From JAUVIB01 sp964424545 (lineage in GTDB: Bacteria > Calditrichota > Calditrichia > Calditrichales > Calditrichaceae): a stretch of DNA of 13,253 nucleotides. The stretch lies in NCBI GenBank assembly GCA_964424545.1, contig CAYRJN010000109.1, forward strand, positions 1 through 13,253, read 5' to 3'. The first letter of the stretch is position 1. Each line of letters opens with the position of its first letter. The position numbers and the translations under genes are program-made. A model generated the notes under the pieces. It had not been told where the DNA came from and searched no databases. It saw only the letters and a program-made list of their open reading frames with translations. Of the stretch, positions 5,096 to 13,253 are shown in pieces.

Positions 5096-5608
5096 TTAAT
5101 GTTGTTTGGCAAAGGTTTTTAAGTATTTTAAAATATTTTGTAATTCATTGTCAATGTTACCGCTGTCAGAAGATTTAATATGTAAATTATAAATATTATC
5201 ATAATCGCCCTGTTTTAAATTTAGACGCAGGGGCGCTCCGCTCAATTTACAGATATAGGAACAAATTGTATCATGCAGCAAATTCAAATCAATAACCAAA
5301 TCAAAACGGATTTCACGAATATTTTTTAAATATTGTTCATGCGGCACACCCAGCCAATTGGTATCGCTGTTTCGCAAACTGCTGCGCATAAAGGTTGATA
5401 CCTGAACATCGGGATAAACCGCATATAAACCAGCAATAAAATTTTGTATGCTTTTTTCGTTAACACTGTTTATCGGTTTAATTACTAAAATCTGTTTGAT
5501 TGATTTTAAATTGGCGGATGAAATTCCGGGGTCATTACTTTTTTTAAAAGATTTCAGATTAAAATCGAGGTATTTCTCCAATAGTACTTTTCTGATTTTT
5601 TCTTTCAC
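5096..5608 (-). CDS. single-domain protein resembling the N-terminal half of family 9 glycosyltransferases
   Basis: A 170-residue soluble protein. After a basic N-terminus, residues 37-48 (SIKQILVIKPIN) look like the first beta strand and loop of a Rossmann-type domain. LYAVYPDVQVSTF (61-73) and FDLVIDLNLL…SGAPLRLNL (102-131) follow the pattern of the N-terminal domain of heptosyltransferase-like GT9 enzymes (fDlvIDLq…sgApvRig). The family is normally around 330-350 residues with a second nucleotide-sugar-binding domain. That half is absent here, so glycosyl transfer is unlikely and the resemblance may be only of fold. It starts at GTG (5608) with AAAGGAC upstream, overlapping the rarA stop by 4 nt (GTGA), which suggests translational coupling as the last gene of the valS operon. 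Function unknown. Confidence 0.75.
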   Translation of the reverse strand: MKEKIRKVLLEKYLDFNLKSFKKSNDPGISSANLKSIKQILVIKPINSVNEKSIQNFIAGLYAVYPDVQVSTFMRSSLRNSDTNWLGVPHEQYLKNIREIRFDLVIDLNLLHDTICSYICKLSGAPLRLNLKQGDYDNIYNLHIKSSDSGNIDNELQNILKYLKTFAKQH

Positions 5609-6936
5609 GTTTTGTCCTTTTTAAGACTTTTTAAATAATCCAGATAGCTCTTTAATTGCTTTTCTCTTCCCATTTCCGTTGGAATATAATAGTTTCTCCT
5701 TTTTATTTCATCGGGAAAATAACTTTGTTTAACATAATGGTAGGGATAGTTATGGGGATATTTATAATCGTCGCCGTAATTCAATTCCTTCATTAGTTTT
5801 GTCGGTGCATTTCTCAAATGCAAAGGTACAACCGGTGCTCTTGAGCGGCCAACCTCTTCTTCCGCCGTTTTAATAGCGAGATAAGCGGCATTGCTTTTAG
5901 GAACGGACGCGAGATAAGTTACCGTTTGAGATAAAATAATTCTCGCTTCAGGCATACCGATTTTATGCACGGCGTCAAAACAGGCGTTGCTGAGAGAGAG
6001 CGCGTAAGGTTCGGCATTGCCAATGTCTTCTGAAGCCAAAATAATTAGTCTGCGAGCGATAAAAACAGGATCTTCTCCGCTTTGCAGCATTCTCGCCAGC
6101 CAGTAAACGGCTGCATCGGGGTCGCTGCCTCGAATACTCTTTATAAAAGCGGAAATTGTATCATAATGATTATCGCCCTTTTTATCGTAATATAATGGAT
6201 TTTGCGCTGCCGCTTGTTTAACAATTTTATCGTTGATCAAAATAAGGTTGTCTTTTTTGTCGCTTAGCGAAAAAGCAATCTCCAATAAATTCAACGCTTT
6301 TCTGGCGTCGCCGCTGCTATAATGAATAAGACTGCCCATTCCGCTTAAACGAAATCTATAATTTTTAAAGAAAAAATCCGTCTTTACAGCGCGTTTAATT
6401 ATTTTTTTCAGGTCTTCCGCTTTAAGGGCTTCAAGTTTTAACACCTGACAACGGGAGAGTAAAGGGGCGTTTATTTCAAACGAAGGATTTTCCGTTGTGG
6501 CGCCGATAAGTGTAATAATACCTTCTTCAACGGCGTTTAATAAAGCATCCTGCTGCGCCTTATTAAAACGATGTATTTCGTCTATAAATAAAACCGTATG
6601 TTTATTATGATAATTAATTTGTTGAGAAGCCTCCGCTATTATCTCTTTTACTTCTTTTACGCCGGAAGATACCGCGGAAATACTATTGAAGAGATAACCA
6701 ATCTCTTGCGCCAATAAGCGGGCGACGGTTGTTTTGCCTACGCCCGGCGGGCCCCACAAAATAAGAGAAGGAAGATAATTATTTTTCAGCTGATTCATTA
6801 AAGGCGAATGCGGTCCTATCAGCGCTTCATTGCCCGCTACGTCTTCTAACGAGTGCGGACGACAACGCTCAGCGAGCGGCTGCTGTAGAGTAGCCTGCTT
6901 TTTATATTCAAAAATATTTGCTGGTTTGCGAGACAT
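5605..6936 (-). CDS. rarA: replication-associated recombination ATPase RarA (MgsA)
   Basis: A 443-residue AAA+ protein of the RarA/Mgs1/WRNIP1 family, which acts in the cytoplasm at stalled or gapped replication forks. Walker A is GPPGVGKTT (62-70), Walker B with its family extension is VLFIDEIHRFNKAQQ (115-129), sensor 1 is GATTENPSF (145-153), the presumed arginine finger is R162 in LLSRCQV, and sensor 2 lies in SSGDARKALNLLE (about 207-219). The C-terminal part (about 265-440) has the family's tetramerisation region, including GSDPDAAVYWLARML and ILASEDIGNAEP. Length is normal for the family. The ATG at 6936 is 10 nt after the PEGA gene with only a weak AAGAAAA ribosome site, so expression may depend on upstream translation. 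Family members have the same core as clamp-loader subunits, but the ENPSFE and EDIGNA blocks favour RarA. Confidence 0.95.
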   Translation of the reverse strand: MSRKPANIFEYKKQATLQQPLAERCRPHSLEDVAGNEALIGPHSPLMNQLKNNYLPSLILWGPPGVGKTTVARLLAQEIGYLFNSISAVSSGVKEVKEIIAEASQQINYHNKHTVLFIDEIHRFNKAQQDALLNAVEEGIITLIGATTENPSFEINAPLLSRCQVLKLEALKAEDLKKIIKRAVKTDFFFKNYRFRLSGMGSLIHYSSGDARKALNLLEIAFSLSDKKDNLILINDKIVKQAAAQNPLYYDKKGDNHYDTISAFIKSIRGSDPDAAVYWLARMLQSGEDPVFIARRLIILASEDIGNAEPYALSLSNACFDAVHKIGMPEARIILSQTVTYLASVPKSNAAYLAIKTAEEEVGRSRAPVVPLHLRNAPTKLMKELNYGDDYKYPHNYPYHYVKQSYFPDEIKRRNYYIPTEMGREKQLKSYLDYLKSLKKDKT

Positions 6937-6946
6937 AACGGTTTTC

Positions 6947-9106
6947 TTATTTAATAATCACTTTCCACAAGGTTAAAAAAGCGCTGGTATTTTCATTGGT
7001 AGAGATGCGAATTTTGTTATATCCCCTTCTCAGCAAGTGGTTAATAGCATACTCTTCATATTTAATATTACTCAATTCACTCTCTTTGTTTACGGCAATG
7101 ACATTTTTTTTGTACAGTTGATTATTAATTAATATGGTGTACGACGGCGTACCGCCGACGGCAAGCGGATAATTTTTACCGGAATTATATATATAAAGCC
7201 GTAATATTACCGGCGACGATATATCGAGATTTGCCGGTATATTGAAACTAAATTCAATGGCGTCCGACCCCGGCGGATTGCGGTATTGATAGGCATATCC
7301 CAATGACCATGCCTTGGATTCTCCGTTTTTAACGTTAATAATATCCGGGCCGGGGCTGTCGCTGCGTACAAACATCCCTTTATCGCTTAAATAACCGGTA
7401 TTTATTCCGCCGCTTGATGCATCCGGCAATACTTTTCCGGGAGAAAATTCTACGTAAAAATCCCGTTGATAGGTTATATATATATCCGGATCGTTTTTAT
7501 CGGCGATGGTTATTGTGTACGTTTTCGGCGTCTTGTAATGTCTGACATCGCCGAAACTGAGGGTATGTTCGCCAACCGGCAAAGAGACCCTTGCCAGACC
7601 TGCGCCGACTTTTTTGCCGTCGACAAAAATATCGCCCTTTACGGGAGAAGTGTGTATTCTTATCAAATGAAATAAACTGGTTAAGGTAAAATTAATCATT
7701 AGGTTTTTATTGTTTTTATCTAATTTGAAGACCTTTTCTTCAGGATAAACTTTATATCCCTCCTTTTTAAGGCTGATTATATGCTGTCCCAAAGGAATTC
7801 TTTGAAAAACATAATCCGTTTTATAAGGCGTTTTTTTACCGTCGAGATAGATATCCGCATCATTGATATTGGAATTTACTTCGACAATACCATAGGCAAC
7901 GGCTCTGCGAGAAACGGATTTTCTCGATTTTTCTTCTGCCGTCAACCGAAAGGAAAGATCAACCGTATCGTTCGGGGCAATAGTAATGAGGCGTTCTGCC
8001 GGAATAGCGATATAATTATCTTTTTCAATTGCCACCGTATGCCGCCCCGGTGACAATACAAATTGGGAATTTACCGATATTTTACCTTGAAATTCATTAT
8101 CGATAAAAACGTTGGCATCTTCGGAAGCCGTTTTAATCCGAACAAGACCGGAGTTCTCCAGCTCCCTGCGTTTTACTTTAAAAGATACACTCGCCGTATC
8201 ACCAGCCGTTAAATTGATAATTTTCATTGCAGGAACAATATCATATTCTTTACTGACAAGTGAAATCATATATTTACCAGGTAACAGTTTAAATGGTTCA
8301 TTGGGATGAAAAGCAACGGCCAGTTTTTTATTTATATAAAGATCCGCCGTACCGTTATCCACGCTAACAACCAAATAGGCCTTACCCAATTCCGGTTTAT
8401 TTAAAAAGAAAAACCATATTAAAAACAGCGGCAGGGCAACCGCCAAAGTAATTAATGCGCGTTTAAAGAAAATTTGCTGCGGGGTTAAAACCACTTCCAT
8501 AAACTCATCCTGTTCGGCAGCTTCTTCTTTAGTCATCCATTTTGTCTCGCCAAGATGATTGATATATTTTTTATAGCCGGGAAGTTTACTATAAAAACGA
8601 TCCGTCTCCTCCTCTAAGATCCTCTTTTCCAACTCGCTGATATTATCCGCCGGTTTGGGTTTTTCTTCTTCCAGTTTTTTCCGAAATTCCTTAATTCGCT
8701 GCTGTGCATCCAACTCAAGTTCTTCTCTATATCGCTGCATAGATTCCTGCAAATTTTCCGGAATTTTTTTCGGTAATCTCTTATTTTTGAATATCCGTGT
8801 AAAAAAACGACGTAATCCACTGCGATCATCCAAATAAAATTCAAAACTTTCCGCAATTTCATGCGAAGTAAGCCAACGTATCTCACCGAGATGATTTATA
8901 CAACGATGAAACTCCGGATGCGAACCGTAAACTTCCTCTTCCACATACTGTTTTATCATCTCTTCCCAAAAAACGGATTCGTTAAAACTAACTTGACGTT
9001 TTTCGGAATCCTGATCCCGAGCGTTTTTTTCTCGACGTTTTGCCAACTCTTCTTCGAGTTGACGTCTGATGCGCTCCCTGATTATTTTCTCGTTGGTTTC
9101 TTTCAT
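6947..9106 (-). CDS. membrane-anchored protein with four PEGA repeats and a duplicated cytoplasmic motif
   Basis: A 719-residue protein in four parts. Residues 1-216 are highly charged and partly coiled-coil (RERIRRQLEEELAKRREK near the start) and contain a duplicated motif: INHLGEIRWLT (70-80) and INHLGETKWMT (182-192), each followed by ExxE…EF. A membrane span (217-235) preceded by KR puts this part in the cytoplasm. Four PEGA beta domains follow at about 243-312, 320-389, 406-476 and 480-547, each with an h-Y/F-h-D/N-xx turn and a LxPGxHxhxh-type strand. The last 170 residues (550-719) look like a beta-sandwich, possibly carbohydrate-binding in fold; I do not recognise it. PEGA domains are thought to work at the cell surface or envelope. 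The gene lies 13 nt after the DUF4139 gene with a weak CAGG ribosome site. Its exact role is unknown; it could link a cytoplasmic partner to the envelope. Confidence 0.85.
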   Translation of the reverse strand: MKETNEKIIRERIRRQLEEELAKRREKNARDQDSEKRQVSFNESVFWEEMIKQYVEEEVYGSHPEFHRCINHLGEIRWLTSHEIAESFEFYLDDRSGLRRFFTRIFKNKRLPKKIPENLQESMQRYREELELDAQQRIKEFRKKLEEEKPKPADNISELEKRILEEETDRFYSKLPGYKKYINHLGETKWMTKEEAAEQDEFMEVVLTPQQIFFKRALITLAVALPLFLIWFFFLNKPELGKAYLVVSVDNGTADLYINKKLAVAFHPNEPFKLLPGKYMISLVSKEYDIVPAMKIINLTAGDTASVSFKVKRRELENSGLVRIKTASEDANVFIDNEFQGKISVNSQFVLSPGRHTVAIEKDNYIAIPAERLITIAPNDTVDLSFRLTAEEKSRKSVSRRAVAYGIVEVNSNINDADIYLDGKKTPYKTDYVFQRIPLGQHIISLKKEGYKVYPEEKVFKLDKNNKNLMINFTLTSLFHLIRIHTSPVKGDIFVDGKKVGAGLARVSLPVGEHTLSFGDVRHYKTPKTYTITIADKNDPDIYITYQRDFYVEFSPGKVLPDASSGGINTGYLSDKGMFVRSDSPGPDIINVKNGESKAWSLGYAYQYRNPPGSDAIEFSFNIPANLDISSPVILRLYIYNSGKNYPLAVGGTPSYTILINNQLYKKNVIAVNKESELSNIKYEEYAINHLLRRGYNKIRISTNENTSAFLTLWKVIIK

Positions 9107-9119
9107 TATAAAATGCCTG

Positions 9120-10481
9120 TTACCAGTTTGTTATATATTGGAAACGTAATTCTTTTTCTTCATCAGCCTTAACATGAACGATAAATTTTAAATATTTTGC
9201 CGTTTTTTCCGATAGTTTAATATTACTGTTAAGTAATTTTACCTGCTGATAAGAATTCAACTGTTCAAATATTTCGATATCTACAGCATCTTTTTTGTGA
9301 TTTCTGATTTTATAGAGGATTTTCTGCGATAACGAACGTTTTGTAGGCCTTTCGCTGGAAAGCACACTACGCTCCGAAGCGATATCAAAAGCTTTACCGA
9401 TCTCTATTTCGATTTTTTCATCTTTAGGCGTATGTTTGATTTTATTCTCACCGATAAACTCGAGATCGTTACCGTCTTTTTTATACAAACGAATAATGCC
9501 GGCGGGAAGCGCAATGCCCAAATTATTCTTTTTGGAATTATCCAAAATAACGACAACCGATGTTTTATCGCTGTTATAGCTGCGTATTCTATATTTCTTA
9601 ATAATTTTTGCCGTTGTTTCGGGAAAAAGCTGAATTTGTTTGATTTGATTATTTCCGATATCCGTTTTGCGCCCAAGTGAATAAAGATGATATTCAAAAA
9701 ATGATTTTTCATTAAAACCGCTCATATCTTCCAACATCATTTCCGCTCGGGGGGCGGTTTTGGTTCTATAGCCGTAATTATTTTCTTGTACAAGGTTCAT
9801 TTCGCCAGCCATTAGTTTTAATTGTGCATTTTTATAAACACGGCCGCTCTTGTTGGTAACCGTAACCCAGGAAGCTAATTTTATCTTAGAGACATCGTCG
9901 TTCAACAAGGCGACATAATCGGTTCGCCAGTTCAGCCCTCGGCTAAGATAGGATATATGAGCTTTTTGTTTACCGCTCTTTTTTGCTTTTAATTTCCATA
10001 CGAGAGTGGGTTTGGTAATGAAATGTTTTCCGTCTTTGGCAAAATCTTTTAATAAGATTTTTTGCTTATCATTTCTATTAAGAATAGTCAATTGATTATT
10101 TTCGTCAAGCAGCATAATATTATAATCGGAAAAAGAGAGCAAGCGGCCGCTGACCGCTTTATCGTTGGGGGAGATAACCCAGATTTCTTTGTCCAGAGAC
10201 TTGGCGAGCGTTTTGTCCGAGTTAATCAAATCATATTCATAGTTTTGCTCTAATACGTCAAAAGAATGATTCTCGCTTTCAATTAATACCGAAGACGGGA
10301 TAATATCGCTTGGGATATCCGTCAAATTATAATTTTGAATTCCTTTTTGCAAAGCAAGTTCGCGTTGTTCCCTGATTAATCCCATATTGGAATTACTGAT
10401 GGTTATTGACAAATCTTGAGCAAAGAGCGTAGAGACAAATAACAGCGCCGACAATAGCAAAATTTTATTTAAATTTCTCAT
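9120..10481 (-). CDS. secreted DUF4139-family protein
   Basis: A 453-residue protein with a clear signal peptide (residues 1-21, cleavage expected at LFA|QD), so it should be exported. The first half (24-160) is beta-rich with no motif I know. From about 160 the DUF4139 pattern begins: LVWKLKAKKSG, HISYLSRGLNWRTDY (175-189), ASWVTVTNKSG (203-213) and VYKNAQLKLMAGEMN (215-229), then YHLYSLGRKTDI and a long all-beta tail ending near the C-terminus (RNHKKDAVDIEIFEQL). Family members are widespread in Gram-negative bacteria and have no firmly assigned function that I can name. The start overlaps the last 17 nt of valS, with GTGAG upstream of the ATG. It is followed by the PEGA gene, so the two envelope proteins may act together. 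Confidence 0.85.
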   Translation of the reverse strand: MRNLNKILLLSALLFVSTLFAQDLSITISNSNMGLIREQRELALQKGIQNYNLTDIPSDIIPSSVLIESENHSFDVLEQNYEYDLINSDKTLAKSLDKEIWVISPNDKAVSGRLLSFSDYNIMLLDENNQLTILNRNDKQKILLKDFAKDGKHFITKPTLVWKLKAKKSGKQKAHISYLSRGLNWRTDYVALLNDDVSKIKLASWVTVTNKSGRVYKNAQLKLMAGEMNLVQENNYGYRTKTAPRAEMMLEDMSGFNEKSFFEYHLYSLGRKTDIGNNQIKQIQLFPETTAKIIKKYRIRSYNSDKTSVVVILDNSKKNNLGIALPAGIIRLYKKDGNDLEFIGENKIKHTPKDEKIEIEIGKAFDIASERSVLSSERPTKRSLSQKILYKIRNHKKDAVDIEIFEQLNSYQQVKLLNSNIKLSEKTAKYLKFIVHVKADEEKELRFQYITNW

Positions 10482-13110
10482 AATTTAATCTCACTTTCGT
10501 TAGGTTCTCCTGAATATTTTGTAGCTTTTTGCGTTCATTTTCAACAATTTGCTGCGGAGCGCGCTTGATAAAATTATCGTTATTCAACTTAGCAAGAACG
10601 GTTTTTTCCAATCCTTGTAAGCGGTTAAGCTCTTTTTCAAGACGCTCCTTTTCTTTCTCTTTATCAATCAAATCTTCAAGAGCGATAAAAAACTCTACAT
10701 TGCGCACAACCACCGTTCCTGCATCCGATTTATCAAAATCTTCGGTAAGCGGAACCACTTTTTCGGTTTTTGCCAGCGCATTAAAATGGGTTTTATTATT
10801 CTCAATGATACGCATCATCTTTTCGTCCGCGCGCACCTGCAACTTGATTTTTTTGGCCGGCGGCACATTCATTTCAGCCCTGATATTACGGATTCCGCTT
10901 ATGGCTTCACGGATAAAATCTATCTGCTCTTCCGCTTCGTTATCGATCAAAGATACGTTACTCAGCGGCCAGGTTGATATCACGATGCTCTCTTCTTTAG
11001 CGGATTTTAAATTCTGCCATATTTCCTCGCTAATAAAGGGCATAAAAGGATGCAATAATTCCATGCTTCCTTTCATAATATACGAAGCGATTGCCAAAGC
11101 GGTTCCTTTATCCTCCGCTTTTTCCGGATGGTACAGACGCGTTTTAATCATTTCGAGGTACCAATCGCAGTAATCATGCCAAAAGAAATGATAAATGGAG
11201 TTGAGCGCATCGTTTATTCGGAAACGATCTATATTTTCAGTCGTATCCTTAACCGCTTTTTGAAACTTACTGATAATCCAACGGTCAACCGTTTCAAAGT
11301 TGTCTTTAAACGATAAAATATCGCTGTTAACCTCTTCGATATTCATGGAAAGAAAACGAAAAGCGTTCCAGATTTTATTGGAAAAATTTCGGCCGATTTC
11401 AAAACTTTTCTTACTGATATTAATATCCTGTCCTTCGGAACTGAGCATAATAGTGGTAAAACGAACCGCATCCGCGCTGTATTCTTCAATCATCTCCAAC
11501 GGATCGATGCCGTTTCCCAGCGATTTGGACATTTTACGCCCTTTTTCATCTCGTACAATGCCGTTTAACAAAATATGCTTAAAAGGGATATCCTGCATAA
11601 ATTCCAAACCAGCCATTATCATACGTGCCACCCAAAAGAAAATAATGTCCGGACCGGTAACGAGCGTATCCGTAGGATAAAAATACTCCAATTCCTCATT
11701 TTCCTCAGGCCAGCCGAGCGTAGAGAATGGCCATAACCAAGAAGAAAACCACGTGTCCAGAACATCTTCATCTTGTTTGAATTTTGTCGAACCGCATTTA
11801 GGGCAGCTTTGCGGCGTTTCTTTTGCCACTACCATTTCATTGCACTGCTGACAATAATAAACGGGAATACGATGTCCCCACCAAAGCTGACGGGAAATGC
11901 ACCAATCGCGCACATTTTCCATCCAATGTTTATAGGTTTTAAACCAGCGTTCATGCGGATGGAGCCGCACCGTACCGTCCTCGACAACCTTTAAGGCCTT
12001 CTCAGCCATGGGCTTAACGTTAACAAACCACTGTTCGGAAAGATACGGTTCCACAACGGTTGAGCAGCGTTGACAATGCCCCACATTATGTTGATGCTTA
12101 TCGGTTTTAACCAACAAATCTAATTTTTCCAAATCCTGAATTATTTTATTCCGCGCTGTAAAACGATCCAAACCGCTGTATTTACCCGCAAGTTCGTTTA
12201 ACGTGGCGTCGGAATTTAAAATATTAATTTGCTTTAAATTATGTCGTTGCCCCATATCAAAATCATTGGGATCATGAGCCGGCGTAACTTTTACGCATCC
12301 GGTGCCGAATTCCATATCCACAAAATCATCAGAGATAACCGGAATTTCACGATTCACTAAAGGCAATATTAAGGTCTTTCCGACCAGTTCTTTATAACGC
12401 TCGTCATTGGGGTTTACGGCTACGGCCGTATCGCCAAGCATGGTTTCGGGACGGGTTGTGGCTACCACAACAAATTTATCTTCGCCTTTCAGCGGGTATT
12501 TAATATGCCATAAATGGCCGTGGCTCTCTTTATGATTAACCTCTTCGTCGGAGAGCGCCGTAGAACAGCGGGGACACCAATTAATAATATATTTGCCTTT
12601 ATAAATCAGTCCCTTTTCATACAGACGAATGAACACTTCCTGTACGGCATTGCTTAAACCTTCATCCATAGTGAAGCGTTCGCGATCCCAATCGCAGGAT
12701 GAGCCGAGTTTTTTAAGTTGACGGATGATTGTCGAGCCATACTCCTTTTTCCATTCCCATACGCGCTCAATAAATTTCTCGCGCCCCAGATCATGTCTTG
12801 TCTTATGCTCCGTCGCCAACTGCCGTTCAACAACGTTTTGCGTGGCAATTCCTGCATGATCGGTGCCTGGCAGCCAAAGCGTCTCGTAACCCTGTTTTCG
12901 TTTAAAACGAATTAAAATATCCTGAATTGTATTATTAAAAGCGTGGCCCATATGTAGTTTTGCCGTTACATTGGGCGGCGGAATTACAATGGTGTAGGGG
13001 GTTTTATGGTGATTGACTTTCGCTTTAAAATATTTATTTTGCAACCAAAATTCATACCAGCGATTCTCAACTGTTTTCGGTTCATATATTTTTGCTATTT
13101 CTCTTGTCAT
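10465..13110 (-). CDS. valS: valyl-tRNA synthetase
   Basis: An 881-residue class I aminoacyl-tRNA synthetase that charges tRNA-Val. The HIGH region is PPPNVTAKLHMGHA (44-57) and the KMSKS loop is GRKMSKSLGNG (524-534). The editing domain has TTRPETMLGDTAVAV (218-232) and GTGCVKVTPAHDPND (269-283). Cysteine pairs CPRC (179-182) and CQRC (346-349), and a four-cysteine knuckle (C420, C423, C436, C439), suggest bound zinc. The C-terminus (about 813-881) is the coiled-coil arm typical of ValRS. Length is normal. The HIGH-region alanine after NVT, where glycine is usual, is a mild oddity. The ATG at 13110 has AGGAGT about nine bases upstream. It is the first gene of the five-gene operon. No T-box or attenuator is visible in the short leader. 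Confidence 0.97.
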   Translation of the reverse strand: MTREIAKIYEPKTVENRWYEFWLQNKYFKAKVNHHKTPYTIVIPPPNVTAKLHMGHAFNNTIQDILIRFKRKQGYETLWLPGTDHAGIATQNVVERQLATEHKTRHDLGREKFIERVWEWKKEYGSTIIRQLKKLGSSCDWDRERFTMDEGLSNAVQEVFIRLYEKGLIYKGKYIINWCPRCSTALSDEEVNHKESHGHLWHIKYPLKGEDKFVVVATTRPETMLGDTAVAVNPNDERYKELVGKTLILPLVNREIPVISDDFVDMEFGTGCVKVTPAHDPNDFDMGQRHNLKQINILNSDATLNELAGKYSGLDRFTARNKIIQDLEKLDLLVKTDKHQHNVGHCQRCSTVVEPYLSEQWFVNVKPMAEKALKVVEDGTVRLHPHERWFKTYKHWMENVRDWCISRQLWWGHRIPVYYCQQCNEMVVAKETPQSCPKCGSTKFKQDEDVLDTWFSSWLWPFSTLGWPEENEELEYFYPTDTLVTGPDIIFFWVARMIMAGLEFMQDIPFKHILLNGIVRDEKGRKMSKSLGNGIDPLEMIEEYSADAVRFTTIMLSSEGQDINISKKSFEIGRNFSNKIWNAFRFLSMNIEEVNSDILSFKDNFETVDRWIISKFQKAVKDTTENIDRFRINDALNSIYHFFWHDYCDWYLEMIKTRLYHPEKAEDKGTALAIASYIMKGSMELLHPFMPFISEEIWQNLKSAKEESIVISTWPLSNVSLIDNEAEEQIDFIREAISGIRNIRAEMNVPPAKKIKLQVRADEKMMRIIENNKTHFNALAKTEKVVPLTEDFDKSDAGTVVVRNVEFFIALEDLIDKEKEKERLEKELNRLQGLEKTVLAKLNNDNFIKRAPQQIVENERKKLQNIQENLTKVRLNYEKFK

Positions 13111-13176
13111 AACAACAACACTCCTGAATTCACTATCTTAAATTTACTCTGTCTGTATAATTCCGAAGATCCATGT

Positions 13177-13182
13177 ATTATA
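13177..13182 (-). promoter_or_regulatory. candidate -10 element for the valS operon
   Basis: A perfect TATAAT on the minus strand lies about 65 nt ahead of the valS ATG. No good -35 is found at 16-18 bp: a TTGAGT sits 21 bp upstream, which is too far. Just upstream the plus strand has a tandem TATCCGTATCCGG and the palindrome ATCCGGAT, which could be a regulator site. Confidence 0.35.
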
Positions 13183-13253
13183 TCCGTATCCGGATTTAAG
13201 TTTACTCAAGTTTCGCAGTTAATTTTTATAGCTATATCAAGGCATAATATTTT

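Noticed and set aside
10529..11173. Plus-strand frame of 214 codons opposite valS
   Set aside because: It lies wholly antisense to the conserved C-terminal half of valS, has Ser/Arg/Leu-rich shadow composition, no domain and no ribosome site.
13111..13253. T-box or attenuator leader before valS
   Set aside because: The leader from the probable -10 is only about 60 nt, with no specifier-type stem and no terminator hairpin.
1..13253. CRISPR arrays, tRNA/rRNA genes, insertion sequences, prophage genes
   Set aside because: No regularly spaced repeats, cloverleaf or rRNA sequences, transposase or phage motifs were seen on either strand.

Overview
The window is an AT-rich stretch of bacterial chromosome in which every supported gene lies on the minus strand, so transcription runs from high to low coordinates. 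The host looks Gram-negative and anaerobic or facultative: there is a Tat-exported iron-sulfur protein with a quinone-site membrane partner, a periplasmic PEGA protein and a cleavable signal peptide. The combination (HybA/HybB with GcvH-like proteins, PEGA, DUF4139, sensor kinase N-terminus) recalls Calditrichota/Ignavibacteriota-type genomes, but this placement is a weak inference; nothing here is a taxonomic marker that can be read by eye except valS, which a search could place.

Region 1 (13253-5096) is a tight five-gene operon: valS (valyl-tRNA synthetase), a secreted DUF4139 protein, a membrane-anchored PEGA-repeat protein with a duplicated cytoplasmic motif, rarA (AAA+ replication/recombination ATPase) and a small single-domain protein resembling half of a family 9 glycosyltransferase. 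Spacings are -17, +13, +10 and -4 nt, so co-transcription is very likely, although the functions are unrelated on present knowledge.

Region 2 (5095-4745) is a 351-bp regulatory gap. It has an 18-bp dyad, a second inverted repeat, direct repeats at 21-bp and 13-bp periods, and a -24/-12 (sigma-54-like) promoter candidate aimed at region 3.

Region 3 (4744-1097) is the most interesting part: a five-gene redox operon. It encodes a membrane-anchored GcvH-like protein, a 25-residue single-span peptide with an intramembrane CxxC (overlapping the previous stop codon behind a strong Shine-Dalgarno), a HybA-like 4x[4Fe-4S] protein with Tat signal and C-terminal anchor, a HybB/NrfD-family 10-span quinone-interacting subunit, and a second membrane-anchored GcvH-like protein. 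Both GcvH-like proteins keep the fold signatures but lack lysine at the lipoylation position, and both carry the same extra C-terminal motif (DGGxxxPxFIxxxDxxxW). No hydrogenase, molybdopterin or cytochrome catalytic subunit is present, so the module looks like a quinone-linked electron-transfer complex in which non-lipoylated GcvH-like domains have been recruited for a new structural or docking role.

Region 4 (1096-1) is about 750 bp without a gene, containing a pair of inverted REP-like palindromes (418-546), followed by the N-terminus of a membrane sensor (probably a histidine kinase) that is either frameshifted near base 58 or really ends at base 22.
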